A stretch of DNA of 46,043 nucleotides from Clostridiales bacterium (lineage in GTDB: Bacteria > Bacillota > Clostridia > Christensenellales > Aristaeellaceae), in assembly GCA_015056415.1 (NCBI GenBank), contig SVGJ01000009.1:1-46043 (forward strand). The letters are read 5' to 3'. The translations under genes were made by a program, and so were the position numbers. The notes below the pieces were generated by a model that did no database searches, had not been told where the DNA came from, and worked only from the letters and a program-made list of their open reading frames with translations. Shown here piece after piece: positions 25,159 through 33,780 of this stretch; position 1 is the first letter of the stretch; every line of letters begins with the position of its first letter.

Positions 25159-25860
25159 ATGATCCGTGGTGAAGGCGCGTGCCTGGTATGCGGCAAGCCT
25201 CTGGTATACTTTGATGAAGCAAGGGAGCTGACGTGCAGCTGTTGCGGCAAGACCTTCAGCAGTAACGCCAGCTGCGAGGATGGTCACTACATCTGCGACC
25301 GCTGCCATGCGGCCCAGGGTGTGCAGGCGGTGATGGGATGCTGCCTGCAGAGCGATTCCCGCGATCCCATCGCCATGCTGCGGGATATGATGGAGCACCC
25401 GCTGATCCATATGCATGGCCCGGAGCACCACATCATGGTGGGCGCCGCGTTGATCACCGCTTACCGCAACAGCGGCGGAGAGGTCGATCTGCCCGCTGCG
25501 CTGGAGAAGATGCGCCAGCGGGGCAGCCAGTATCCCGGCGGAGCCTGCGGACTGTGGGGCTGCTGCGGCGCTGCGGTCAGCGCGGGCATGGCGGTGAGCG
25601 TCATCACCGGCGCCACTCCCCTGGCTGCGCTGCCCTGGCGTCAGGCCAATGAGACGACCTCCCGCTGCCTCCATGCCATTGCGGAGCTGGGCGGCCCCCG
25701 GTGCTGCAAGCGTAATGCGTTTACCGCCGCGAAGGTGGCGGCGCAGTACATCGGCGAGGCGCTCCACGTGACCATGGAGCTGCCGGAAACCATCCGCTGC
25801 GATTATTCCGTCGAGAACCGCCAGTGCAGGAAGCACGCCTGCCCCTATTACGCGCAATAA
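25159..25860 (+). CDS. DUF5714-type cysteine-rich protein
   Basis: A 233-residue protein of unknown function. The N-terminus has two zinc-finger-like CxxC pairs (CLVCGK, CSCCGK) and CDRCH, followed by a helical domain with HHIMVGAALITAYRN, GGACGLWGCCGAAVSAG, a run GPRCCKRN and a C-terminal CRKHACPYY. This arrangement resembles DUF5714, which elsewhere accompanies radical SAM or methyltransferase genes in anaerobes. GAGGTGA precedes the start, 13 nt after mutS2, so it is probably the last gene of the zapA-U32-mutS2 run. The 69-nt gap to the response regulator shows no convincing promoter or terminator. Confidence 0.75.
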   Translation: MIRGEGACLVCGKPLVYFDEARELTCSCCGKTFSSNASCEDGHYICDRCHAAQGVQAVMGCCLQSDSRDPIAMLRDMMEHPLIHMHGPEHHIMVGAALITAYRNSGGEVDLPAALEKMRQRGSQYPGGACGLWGCCGAAVSAGMAVSVITGATPLAALPWRQANETTSRCLHAIAELGGPRCCKRNAFTAAKVAAQYIGEALHVTMELPETIRCDYSVENRQCRKHACPYYAQ

Positions 25861-25929
25861 GGCGGGGGCAGTTTCGATGCTCTGTACCGTAAACGCTGTT
25901 TTCCATTCACTTCCCGGAGGTGACACACC

Positions 25930-26622
25930 ATGAAGGACAAGCCCTATATCCTGCTTGTTGACGACGATCCCAACATTTCCCGCCTGGTGCAGCTTTACCT
26001 GGAAAAGGAAGGCTTTGAGGTCGCTACCGCCGACCGGGGCGACGACGCTCTGGCCCACTTCCGCAAGCTGCCCCCGGATCTGATGCTGCTGGACGTGATG
26101 CTCCCCGGCATGGATGGCTGGCAGGTGCTCAAGGCTGTGCGCAAGACCAGCAGCATTCCGATCATCATGCTCACCGCCAAGGACGAGACCTTCGACAAGG
26201 TGCTGGGACTGGAGCTGGGCGCGGATGATTACATCACCAAGCCCTTCGATACCAAGGAGCTGGTGGCCCGGGTGAAGGCCGTGCTGCGCCGCACCCAGGG
26301 CAGCGATGACGATAAGACCGACATCCTGGCCTTCCCCGGCCTGACGGTGAGCCTCAGCCAGTATGAGGTGAACTATCAGGGCGAAAAGGTGGAAATGCCC
26401 CCCAAGGAGCTGGAGGTGCTGTACTTCCTGGCCTCCCATCAGAACCAGGTGTTCACCCGCGAACAGCTGCTGGAGCAGGTGTGGGGCTTTGATTTCTATG
26501 GCGACAGCCGCACGGTGGATGTGCACATCAAGCGCCTGAGGGAAAAGCTCCCCGAGTGCGAGAAGCACGGCTGGTGTATCCGCACCGTGTGGGGTGTGGG
26601 CTATAAGTTCGAAATGAAGTGA
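25930..26622 (+). CDS. OmpR/PhoB-family response regulator
   Basis: A 230-residue two-component regulator. Receiver domain 1-120: acidic pocket DDD (11-13), phosphoacceptor Asp55 in LMLLDVMLPG, T82 and Lys104 (ITKPFD). Winged-helix DNA-binding domain about 130-230 with FTREQLLEQVWGFDFYGDSRTVDVHIKRLREKL and the terminal IRTVWGVGYKFE. GGAGGTGA precedes the start. The cognate kinase begins 4 nt downstream. Regulon unknown. Confidence 0.95.
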   Translation: MKDKPYILLVDDDPNISRLVQLYLEKEGFEVATADRGDDALAHFRKLPPDLMLLDVMLPGMDGWQVLKAVRKTSSIPIIMLTAKDETFDKVLGLELGADDYITKPFDTKELVARVKAVLRRTQGSDDDKTDILAFPGLTVSLSQYEVNYQGEKVEMPPKELEVLYFLASHQNQVFTREQLLEQVWGFDFYGDSRTVDVHIKRLREKLPECEKHGWCIRTVWGVGYKFEMK

Positions 26623-26626
26623 CGCT

Positions 26627-28087
26627 ATGATACGACAGGAACGAGATATGTTTTCCCGCATCATGGGCGTGGTCATGGCGGTGATCCTGATGGTGACCAT
26701 CGGCATTTCCGGCCTGAGCTACTTCGTTATGCGGAACCAGCAGATCACCTCCCGCCTGGAAAGCCTGATGCAGGAGGCACGGGAGATATCCTATCTGGCG
26801 GCGCGGAATTCCTCCAGCTCGGTGGGGATCCTGTTCGGCCAGAGCGACTCCACCATGAATTATATCCGCTGGAAATCCGAAAAGGTCTATCAGGATTACG
26901 GCGCCTACATCCTTGTGGTGGATCGTCGGGGCCGTGTGATGGACAATATGCGTACCGCCTATGCCGAGGATCCGGATTTTGTGGCCTCTCTGGATGGGCA
27001 GGACATCAGCCTTGCGCTGACCATGGTGCTTTCCGGCCAGGAGGTGGCCCTGCGCCTGCCCATCGGCGGCGCCCCGGCCTTTATGGTGGGCGTGCCCTTC
27101 GTGCAGGATGATACCGTGCTGGGCGCTGTGCTGATCCAGACCAAGGCTCAGATCATCGAGGGCGGCCTCATGGCCCTGATGCCCCAGACGATCCTGGTGG
27201 CTGCCATGGCCATGTCCATCGCGGCGGCGCTGGTGTTTTTCTATGTGCGTTCCGTGATGAAGCCCCTGAACGATGTGACCCGCGCGGCCCGTGCCATGGC
27301 TGACGGCAATTTCGACGTGCGCGTCGCCAATGAGACCGGCAGCCCCGAGATCACTGAGCTTTCCGCCGCCTTCAACAGCATGGCGGGCAAGCTTTCCGAG
27401 GTGGAGAGCAGCCGCAGGGAATTCGTGGCCAACGTCAGCCACGAGCTGCGCAGTCCCATCACCTCCATCAGCGGCTTTGTGGAGGGCATGGAGGATGGCA
27501 CCATCCCTGCTGAGGAGCATCCCAAATATCTGGCGCTGGTGGGGCAGGAGACCCGCCGCCTGTCCAAGCTCATCGGCGATCTGCTGGCGCTTTCCCGCCT
27601 GGAGCGGGACGACGCCGCCCTGGAGATCAGCGAGTTCGACGTCAACGAGATGCTGCGCCGGGCCATCATTCGCCGGGTGAACGATCTGGAGAATAAGCGC
27701 ATGGAGGTGGAGTGTGATTTCCGCCAGGAGCCCTGCCTTGTGCGCGCCGACAGCGACCGTATTGAGCAGGTGGTGGTGAACCTGCTGGATAACGCCATCA
27801 AGTTTACCCCCGGGGGTGGGAAGATCACCCTGACCACCGAAACGGAAAGGGACGATTGCATCGTGACGGTGCGGGATAACGGCGTGGGCATCGCCCCGGA
27901 AGACCGGGACAAGGTGTTCGACCGGTTCTTCACGGCGGACAGAGCCCACACCGCCGGCAAGGGTACAGGACTGGGCCTGAGCATCTGCCAGCGCATCATG
28001 GAGATGCACGGGCAGAGCCTGCGCCTGAAGGATACTGAGGAAGGAACGGCCTTCGTCTTTACGCTGGAGCGGGCGAGGGGCGTCTGA
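26627..28087 (+). CDS. Membrane sensor histidine kinase (HAMP, HisKA, HATPase)
   Basis: A 486-residue kinase partner of the upstream regulator. TM1 about 8-31, an extracytoplasmic sensor of ~160 residues with a PAS/Cache-like pattern (YQDYGAYILVVDRRGRVMDN, FMVGVPFVQDDTVLGAVLI), TM2 about 185-207, HAMP (VMKPLNDVTRAARAMADG), HisKA with phosphoacceptor His272 in NVSHELRSPITS, then N box NLLDNAIKFTP, G1 DNGVGI and G2 GKGTGLGLS. Start choice is open: ATG 26627 would be coupled to the preceding stop; ATG 26648 has AGGA 7 nt upstream and removes seven residues. Signal sensed unknown. Confidence 0.93.
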   Translation: MIRQERDMFSRIMGVVMAVILMVTIGISGLSYFVMRNQQITSRLESLMQEAREISYLAARNSSSSVGILFGQSDSTMNYIRWKSEKVYQDYGAYILVVDRRGRVMDNMRTAYAEDPDFVASLDGQDISLALTMVLSGQEVALRLPIGGAPAFMVGVPFVQDDTVLGAVLIQTKAQIIEGGLMALMPQTILVAAMAMSIAAALVFFYVRSVMKPLNDVTRAARAMADGNFDVRVANETGSPEITELSAAFNSMAGKLSEVESSRREFVANVSHELRSPITSISGFVEGMEDGTIPAEEHPKYLALVGQETRRLSKLIGDLLALSRLERDDAALEISEFDVNEMLRRAIIRRVNDLENKRMEVECDFRQEPCLVRADSDRIEQVVVNLLDNAIKFTPGGGKITLTTETERDDCIVTVRDNGVGIAPEDRDKVFDRFFTADRAHTAGKGTGLGLSICQRIMEMHGQSLRLKDTEEGTAFVFTLERARGV

Positions 28088-28100
28088 GGGGAGAATGGAT

Positions 28101-28388
28101 ATGAAGGAGCTGGAGGACATCCGGCAGGAGCTGGACGCGGTGGATCGCCGGATCGTGGCGCTTTTCGAGCAGCGCATGGCCCTCGCCAGGGATGTGGCGG
28201 CCTATAAGATGGCCCATGGTATGCAGGTGCTGGATCGCTCCCGTGAGGAGGCGGTGCTGGCTTCCCGGGTGGACATGCTGCGGGATGGTCACTGGGCCGG
28301 AAGTGTCCGCGCCCTGTATGAGGAGATCATGCGGCTGAGCCGCGCTGAGCAGGAGCGCATCCTGAAGGAGGCAGAAAGCCATGCTTGA
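28101..28388 (+). CDS. Chorismate mutase, AroQ type
   Basis: A 95-residue all-helical chorismate mutase making prephenate for Tyr/Phe. N-terminal IRQELDAVDRRIVALFEQRMALARDVAAYK contains the active-site Arg and Lys pattern of the AroQ fold; ALYEEIMRLSRAEQ is the third helix. ATG 28101 is chosen over 28095 since the SD (GGAG, 28090-28093) is only 1 nt from the earlier ATG and 7 nt from this one. The gene overlaps the shikimate kinase start by 8 nt and follows the kinase gene by 13 nt, so this aromatic pair may be co-transcribed with the two-component system. Confidence 0.93.
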   Translation: MKELEDIRQELDAVDRRIVALFEQRMALARDVAAYKMAHGMQVLDRSREEAVLASRVDMLRDGHWAGSVRALYEEIMRLSRAEQERILKEAESHA

Positions 28389-28893
28389 GCGTCATGTGTT
28401 TCTGATCGGTATGCCCGGCTGCGGCAAGAGCAGCCTGGGCAAGCGGGTGGCCGGTAACCTGCGTGTGCCCTATGTGGACATGGATCAGCGTATTTCCGAA
28501 ACGGTGGGCTGCACTGTTTCCGAGATGTTTGACCGCTATGGCGAACAGGCCTTCCGCAACGCGGAGACCAACACGCTCATCCAGCTGACCCGGGAAACGC
28601 CCAGCATGATCTCCACCGGCGGCGGCACCGTGCTGCGGGAAAACAACCGCGCCATTATGCGCAATCACGGCGTGATCGTGCTCATCGACCGTCCTCTGGA
28701 GGAGATCATGAGCGATATTAAGCTGGATCGCCGGCCTCTTCTGGCCCAGAAGGGTCTTGGTGAGGTGGAGCGGCTCTATCACGAGCGTATTGAGATCTAC
28801 CGCTCCGTGGCGGATTTTGTGATGGATAACGGCAACGGCTATCATGCGGGCTTGCGTGGGCTTGAAATGATCATGCGGCACATGGGCTGCTAA
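28381..28893 (+). CDS. aroK: Shikimate kinase
   Basis: A 170-residue NMP-kinase-fold enzyme phosphorylating shikimate in the chorismate pathway. Walker A GMPGCGKSSLGK (10-21), shikimate-binding DMDQRI, FRNAET and STGGGTV, and the lid with DRRPLL. Strong SD AAGGAGG lies inside the overlapping chorismate mutase gene. The arrangement places the kinase step and the mutase step of aromatic synthesis in one transcript. No terminator follows. Confidence 0.96.
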   Translation: MLERHVFLIGMPGCGKSSLGKRVAGNLRVPYVDMDQRISETVGCTVSEMFDRYGEQAFRNAETNTLIQLTRETPSMISTGGGTVLRENNRAIMRNHGVIVLIDRPLEEIMSDIKLDRRPLLAQKGLGEVERLYHERIEIYRSVADFVMDNGNGYHAGLRGLEMIMRHMGC

Positions 28894-29118
28894 GCCGTTC
28901 GATCAGATGACAAGTCTTTTGATCGAGGAATTGCACTCAGCCGTTGGTCGCTGCGCTCCCGGACACGGTTTCGCGTAAGGTATATTTTCCGCAAGCGGAA
29001 AATGCTCCGCCCCGCCGGCAAAGCCGTGGGATACGATCACAGTCAGAGGGTCTGCGGGCTCTCCGATACCACCGGAAGACGCAAGCTGAAGAGGATGGAA
29101 ATACAGGAGGTTATTCCA
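28894..29118. other. 225-bp gap with palindromes, no gene recognised
   Basis: The gap holds a CGATCA/TGATCG inverted repeat near the aroK stop, a perfect 9-bp palindromic pair ATTTTCCGC / AA / GCGGAAAAT (28984-29003), and CGGC/AAA/GCCG (about 29015-29027), none with a T run. No T-box consensus was found, although proline-type T-boxes can precede related kinase genes. No convincing -35/-10 pair; TATATT at 28981-28986 lacks a -35. The end carries AGGAGG for the next gene. Confidence 0.5.
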
Positions 29119-29943
29119 ATGGACTACCAATTCGACCTGGTTGGCAAGATCGGTTCCATGGCCCTGATCCGCAGGGAGGATCAGGATATCGACTATAATA
29201 TTTTCTCCCGCCTGGGCGCGGAGCTGAAGCCCGGCATGATCTGGGTCACCTCCGGCGCCACGGAGATCGGCCGTCTGGATTATATCAAGCGCACCGGCTG
29301 CGAGCTCTACGGCGATCCTGAGCAGGACAAGACGGACTATGCCGCCCAGGGCCAGAGCATCCTGATGCAGAACTATCGCCAGTTCATCTCCCCCGAGTAC
29401 GGCGTGCGCCAGCTGCTGGTGGAGCACACCCACTTCAATGATGCGGAGAAGCGCGAGCACATCCGCAAGCTGCTCATCCGCGCCGCCATGCAGAAGACCA
29501 TTCCCATCGTGAACTACAACGACCCTGTTTCCGATGAGGAAAACCGCAAGATGGAGCTGGCTGCCCGCCGGCAGCAGGGCGGCGAGGTGCACGAATGCGT
29601 GGATAACGACGAGACAGCCGCCGTCATCGCCAATCTTGTCCGGGCGAAAACCCTGGTGCTGATGACATCCACCGAGGGCATCTACCAGAACCCGGCGGAT
29701 CCCTCCACCCTCGTGCGGGACGTTACCGGCAAAACTGTGGAGGAAGTGGAGACCGCTGTGCGCAAGCTGCAGTCCAACTGTGTCGGCGCCAGCCGCGCCG
29801 GCGCCAACGGCGCCCGTGCCAAGCTGGAATACGCCCTGGAATCCGTGCGCAACGGCACCACCGTCATCATCGGCCATGCCCGCCACCGTCTCAGCGACCT
29901 GGTGGATGGCAAGGTGGCCTGCACCCGCATCGGTGTGGAGTGA
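29119..29943 (+). CDS. Amino-acid-kinase-fold protein (UMP kinase / glutamate 5-kinase-like)
   Basis: A 274-residue member of the amino acid kinase superfamily. Seen: WVTSGATEIGRLDY (near the VSSGA-type motif), PIVNYNDPVSDEE and CVDNDETAAVIANLVRAKTLVLMTSTEGIYQNPADP, the nucleotide-binding DND and TxxxGIY segments. The substrate loop differs from canonical ProB, PyrH and ArgB, so I give no symbol; glutamate 5-kinase-like is the nearest match by eye. The start follows AGGAGG; the longer in-frame ATG at 29002 lies within the palindrome region. No proA is adjacent. The TGA is directly followed by the longest hairpin array in the window. Confidence 0.8.
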   Translation: MDYQFDLVGKIGSMALIRREDQDIDYNIFSRLGAELKPGMIWVTSGATEIGRLDYIKRTGCELYGDPEQDKTDYAAQGQSILMQNYRQFISPEYGVRQLLVEHTHFNDAEKREHIRKLLIRAAMQKTIPIVNYNDPVSDEENRKMELAARRQQGGEVHECVDNDETAAVIANLVRAKTLVLMTSTEGIYQNPADPSTLVRDVTGKTVEEVETAVRKLQSNCVGASRAGANGARAKLEYALESVRNGTTVIIGHARHRLSDLVDGKVACTRIGVE

Positions 29944-30156
29944 CCAGAGGGGCTCTGCCCCTCTGGACTCCCCGCCAAGGGGGCTCTGCCCCTTTGGATT
30001 CCCCGCCAGAGGGGCTCTGCCCCTCTGGACTCCCCGCCAAGGGGCTCTGCCCCTTTGGATTCCCCGCGAAGGGTCTTCGACCCTTTCGAAACCCGCTTTC
30101 CTGGGCGGAGGGGGGCGCGTTTTTTGCAGGGGTCACGGTGCGCGGAGGGCGCACCG
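29944..30156 (+). repeat. Post-stop hairpin array behind the amino-acid kinase (five units) with trailing module
   Basis: Units start at 29944, 29975, 30006, 30037 and 30067, that is 31, 31, 31 and 30 bp apart. Units 1 and 3 share the stem CCAGAGGGGC/GCCCCTCTGG; 2 and 4 use CCAAGGGG(G)C/GCCCCTTTGG; unit 5 is CGAAGGGTC/GACCCTTTCG. Linkers are A(C/T)TCCCCG. The array starts on the base after the TGA. It is followed by a stretch with a six-T run (about 30120-30125) and a separate hairpin CGGTGCGC/GCGCACCG (30136-30156) before CGACG, resembling the tail of the zapA array. Confidence 0.9.
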
Positions 30157-30196
30157 CGACGCGATGCAGTGACATCCTGGGTTGAGAGGTGAGGAT

Positions 30197-31405
30197 ATGC
30201 TCTGTGATGCGATCGGCTATTTTACCGAGGAGAAGCGTATTCTTTCCTGCCTGAGTGTCACCTGTGGTACGGCGGAAAGCGAATACCATGCCATGCGAGG
30301 CGTGGCGGACAGGGATGGCGCGCCTGTTCATGAGGGCAGCCTTTATGATCTGGCAAGCCTGACCAAGCTTTTTACCGGGCTGATGGTCATGCGTCTGCGG
30401 GAGGAGGGACTGCTGGATATCTCGCGCCCGGTAACGGATTATGCGCCGCAGTTCACGAAGCTTGACGGCGTCAGCGTGGATCAGGTGCTTGGCTTTGAGA
30501 TCGCTCTGGTCACGCCGGAGCGTGTCGATACCCAGCCGGACCGGGAAGCAGGATTGCGGCAGCTGTTCGCTGTGGAGCCCCGGCCTGTGACGGGACGGGC
30601 TTATTCCGATATGCACGCCATGGTGCTGAAGTATGTCATCGAGGGCGCGGCGGGGGAACGCTATATGGATGTGCTGTCCCGGCGTGTTCTGCGGCCCTTG
30701 GGGATGGAGAGCACCTTCGCCCATGTACCGGAAAGCAGGCTGAGGGACTGCATCTGCTATGACGGGGAGCATCGTATCGAGGGCGAAAGGTGGCTCGTGC
30801 GGGAGGGCATTGCGCCCGGAACGCCCCACGACCCGAAAGCCCACCTGCTCATGCAGGGGGGCGATGTGTGCGGCCATGCGGGGCTGTTCTCTACCCGGGG
30901 CGATATGACCCGGCTGTGCCAGGGCGTTTTGCGCTTGGATGTGGTGAGCCGGGAAAGCCTTAGGTACATGGCGCGCAACCGGACCGGGCGTCGCCTGCCG
31001 GATGGCGGCTGGACGCAGTTCCTTGGCTGCCAGTGCTATGTGAAGCACCCTGAACAGTATTATTCCGAGATACCGCTGTACATGTCCGACCAGGCCATCG
31101 GCCTGAGCGGCTTCACGGGGCATCACATCGGCATTGATCCGGTGACCGGCGTGTTCACGCTTTTCCTGGGCAACCGGGTGATGGACAGGCTTACCGTTCT
31201 GGTGCCGGCGCAGGGCCGCTCTCGCGCCGATTATGGCCTTGCTGAGGATGGCTCGGGACAGGTTCGTTGGAGCGATGGACGCCTACTGTTCTCGTCAGTC
31301 GACTATGTTCATCAGAAGGATTCGAAACTGCACGCTCCCATTCGTGCGCTTCTCCGCCTGCCCCATTGGCGCCCGGAGGGCAATGGATGGCCATCATGTC
31401 CGTGA
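30197..31405 (+). CDS. Beta-lactamase-fold serine hydrolase (class C/PBP-like)
   Basis: A 402-residue serine hydrolase of the beta-lactamase superfamily. SxxK is S54-L-T-K57 in YDLASLTKLFTG, the second element is Y136-S-D in GRAYSDMH, and GFTGHHIGIDP fills the place of the third motif. VLRPLGMESTFAHVPES and GGDVCGHAGLFSTRGDMTRL are typical of esterase or D-Ala-peptidase-like members. No signal peptide, which argues against a secreted beta-lactamase. ATG 30197 is preceded by GAGGTGAGG. The C-terminal ~70 codons overlap a minus-strand gene; relatives seem to end near LHAPIRALL, so the last ~12 residues may be readthrough. Confidence 0.85.
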   Translation: MLCDAIGYFTEEKRILSCLSVTCGTAESEYHAMRGVADRDGAPVHEGSLYDLASLTKLFTGLMVMRLREEGLLDISRPVTDYAPQFTKLDGVSVDQVLGFEIALVTPERVDTQPDREAGLRQLFAVEPRPVTGRAYSDMHAMVLKYVIEGAAGERYMDVLSRRVLRPLGMESTFAHVPESRLRDCICYDGEHRIEGERWLVREGIAPGTPHDPKAHLLMQGGDVCGHAGLFSTRGDMTRLCQGVLRLDVVSRESLRYMARNRTGRRLPDGGWTQFLGCQCYVKHPEQYYSEIPLYMSDQAIGLSGFTGHHIGIDPVTGVFTLFLGNRVMDRLTVLVPAQGRSRADYGLAEDGSGQVRWSDGRLLFSSVDYVHQKDSKLHAPIRALLRLPHWRPEGNGWPSCP

Positions 31406-31511
31406 GCTCCTCCTGGCCGTCCATGGTGGGCGGCATGGCAGGCATGAGTCCCGTGCACTCGGTGGCAGAGGCCAGTTTTTCGACGGAATAGAAGGAATGA
31501 TCTCTTTTCAT
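31191..31511 (-). CDS. Small ATECTGLMP-motif protein of clostridial type
   Basis: A 106-codon minus-strand ORF whose first ~45 residues look like a real, conserved small protein: FYSVEKLASATECTGLMPAM at 7-26, then ELTDMMAIHCP. I associate the ATECTGLIP/LMP motif with short, uncharacterised clostridial proteins of about 50-70 residues. The ATG is preceded by GGGAGG. The remaining ~60 residues run antisense to the 3' end of the serine hydrolase gene and look like shadow sequence (low-complexity, HSRLTRTVGVH...), so an original shorter stop may have been lost. No membrane segment. Function unknown. Confidence 0.7.
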   Translation of the reverse strand: MKRDHSFYSVEKLASATECTGLMPAMPPTMDGQEELTDMMAIHCPPGANGAGGEAHEWERAVSNPSDEHSRLTRTVGVHRSNEPVPSHPQQGHNRRESGPAPAPER

Positions 31512-31541
31512 GGCTTTACCTCCCTTTGACGTTCATAGAAT

Positions 31542-31577
31542 ATCCCGCGTTCTGCACAGAAATCGCGGGATTTTTTT
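31542..31577 (+). terminator. Intrinsic terminator behind the serine hydrolase gene
   Basis: An 8-bp perfect stem (ATCCCGCG with CGCGGGAT) with a 14-nt loop and a seven-T run. It lies 136 nt past the serine hydrolase stop and 30 nt upstream of the small minus-strand gene, so the plus-strand transcript covers that gene completely in antisense. Confidence 0.85.
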
Positions 31578-31587
31578 CATGGTGTGA

Positions 31588-33162
<1,575 letters not shown>

Positions 33163-33191
33163 GTATCCTGCCCGGTGAAGGGCGAAAAGAA

Positions 33192-33219
33192 ACCCCTCTG
33201 CGTGAACCTGCAGAGGGGT
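33192..33219. terminator. Convergent terminator between arabinofuranosidase and deaminase genes
   Basis: A 10-bp perfect stem (ACCCCTCTGC with GCAGAGGGGT), loop of 8. On the minus strand it is followed by TTTCTTTT and should serve the deaminase operon; on the plus strand only CTTTG follows. Confidence 0.75.
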
Positions 33220-33233
33220 CTTTGTGTTGCGTG

Positions 33234-33758
33234 TCAGTTTTCGCCGGATCGCTGCTTTGCTTTGATCTCGTCCATTTCGGCGATCAGCTCGCTCAGAGGA
33301 CGGAATTCGCCGCCCCACCATTGGAAAACAAGCATACCCTCGTCTTCCAGGACGGATTCTGTCAGCTTCATCCTGATGCCCAGCCGGGCAAGAATGGCTT
33401 CCCTGTCCAGGGGCGTGTGATCAAAGGGCAGCAGCCTGGAGAATGCCTTGTAGGAAACGCCGCAGACCACCGTTTCGATCCCCAGGGAGGCAATGGCGCA
33501 CAGGCAGCGCTCGCAGGGAGCGCAGCTGGTGAAGAGGATGGATTCCTTCAGCAGCTGATCGGGGAACCGGTTAGCGCACTGGTGAACCAGATTGAACTCG
33601 GCATGGCCGAAGATGCCACGCTCATAATCGGCAGTGTTTTCCGCCTCGGCGATGATCCTGCCATCGTGGACGAGAATGGCGCCGAAGGTATCGTGCCCCT
33701 TCTTGCCGGCGCTGATGGCCAGCTCATAGCACCTTTTCATGTATGACGCGTGATCCAT
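33234..33758 (-). CDS. CMP/dCMP-type nucleoside deaminase (TadA/guanine deaminase-like)
   Basis: A 174-residue zinc deaminase. The catalytic HAE is His52-Ala-Glu54 (GHAEFN) and the zinc ligands are Cys82 and Cys85 in CAPCERCLC. Preceding HDGRIIAEAENT is the usual strand. The C-terminal ~70 residues (LLPFDHTPLDREAIL...) resemble nucleobase or nucleoside deaminases more than tRNA-editing TadA. Substrate cannot be assigned. GGGAGG precedes the start. Third gene of a minus-strand operon, 22 nt after the MBL hydrolase. Confidence 0.87.
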   Translation of the reverse strand: MDHASYMKRCYELAISAGKKGHDTFGAILVHDGRIIAEAENTADYERGIFGHAEFNLVHQCANRFPDQLLKESILFTSCAPCERCLCAIASLGIETVVCGVSYKAFSRLLPFDHTPLDREAILARLGIRMKLTESVLEDEGMLVFQWWGGEFRPLSELIAEMDEIKAKQRSGEN

Positions 33759-33780
33759 ATTCAGCCTCCCGGTGCGTTTT

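Noticed and set aside
22383-25250. Minus-strand ORF of 955 codons opposite mutS2
   Set aside because: Shadow of U32 and mutS2 on the plus strand; no recognisable domain and low-complexity composition.
29002-29118. N-terminal extension of the amino-acid kinase from ATG 29002
   Set aside because: The extension crosses a perfect palindrome and lacks homology-like sequence; AGGAGG lies right before ATG 29119.
29944-30095. CRISPR array
   Set aside because: The 31-bp period suggested one, but there are no unique spacers: every unit is a self-complementary hairpin plus a common linker, and no cas gene is nearby.
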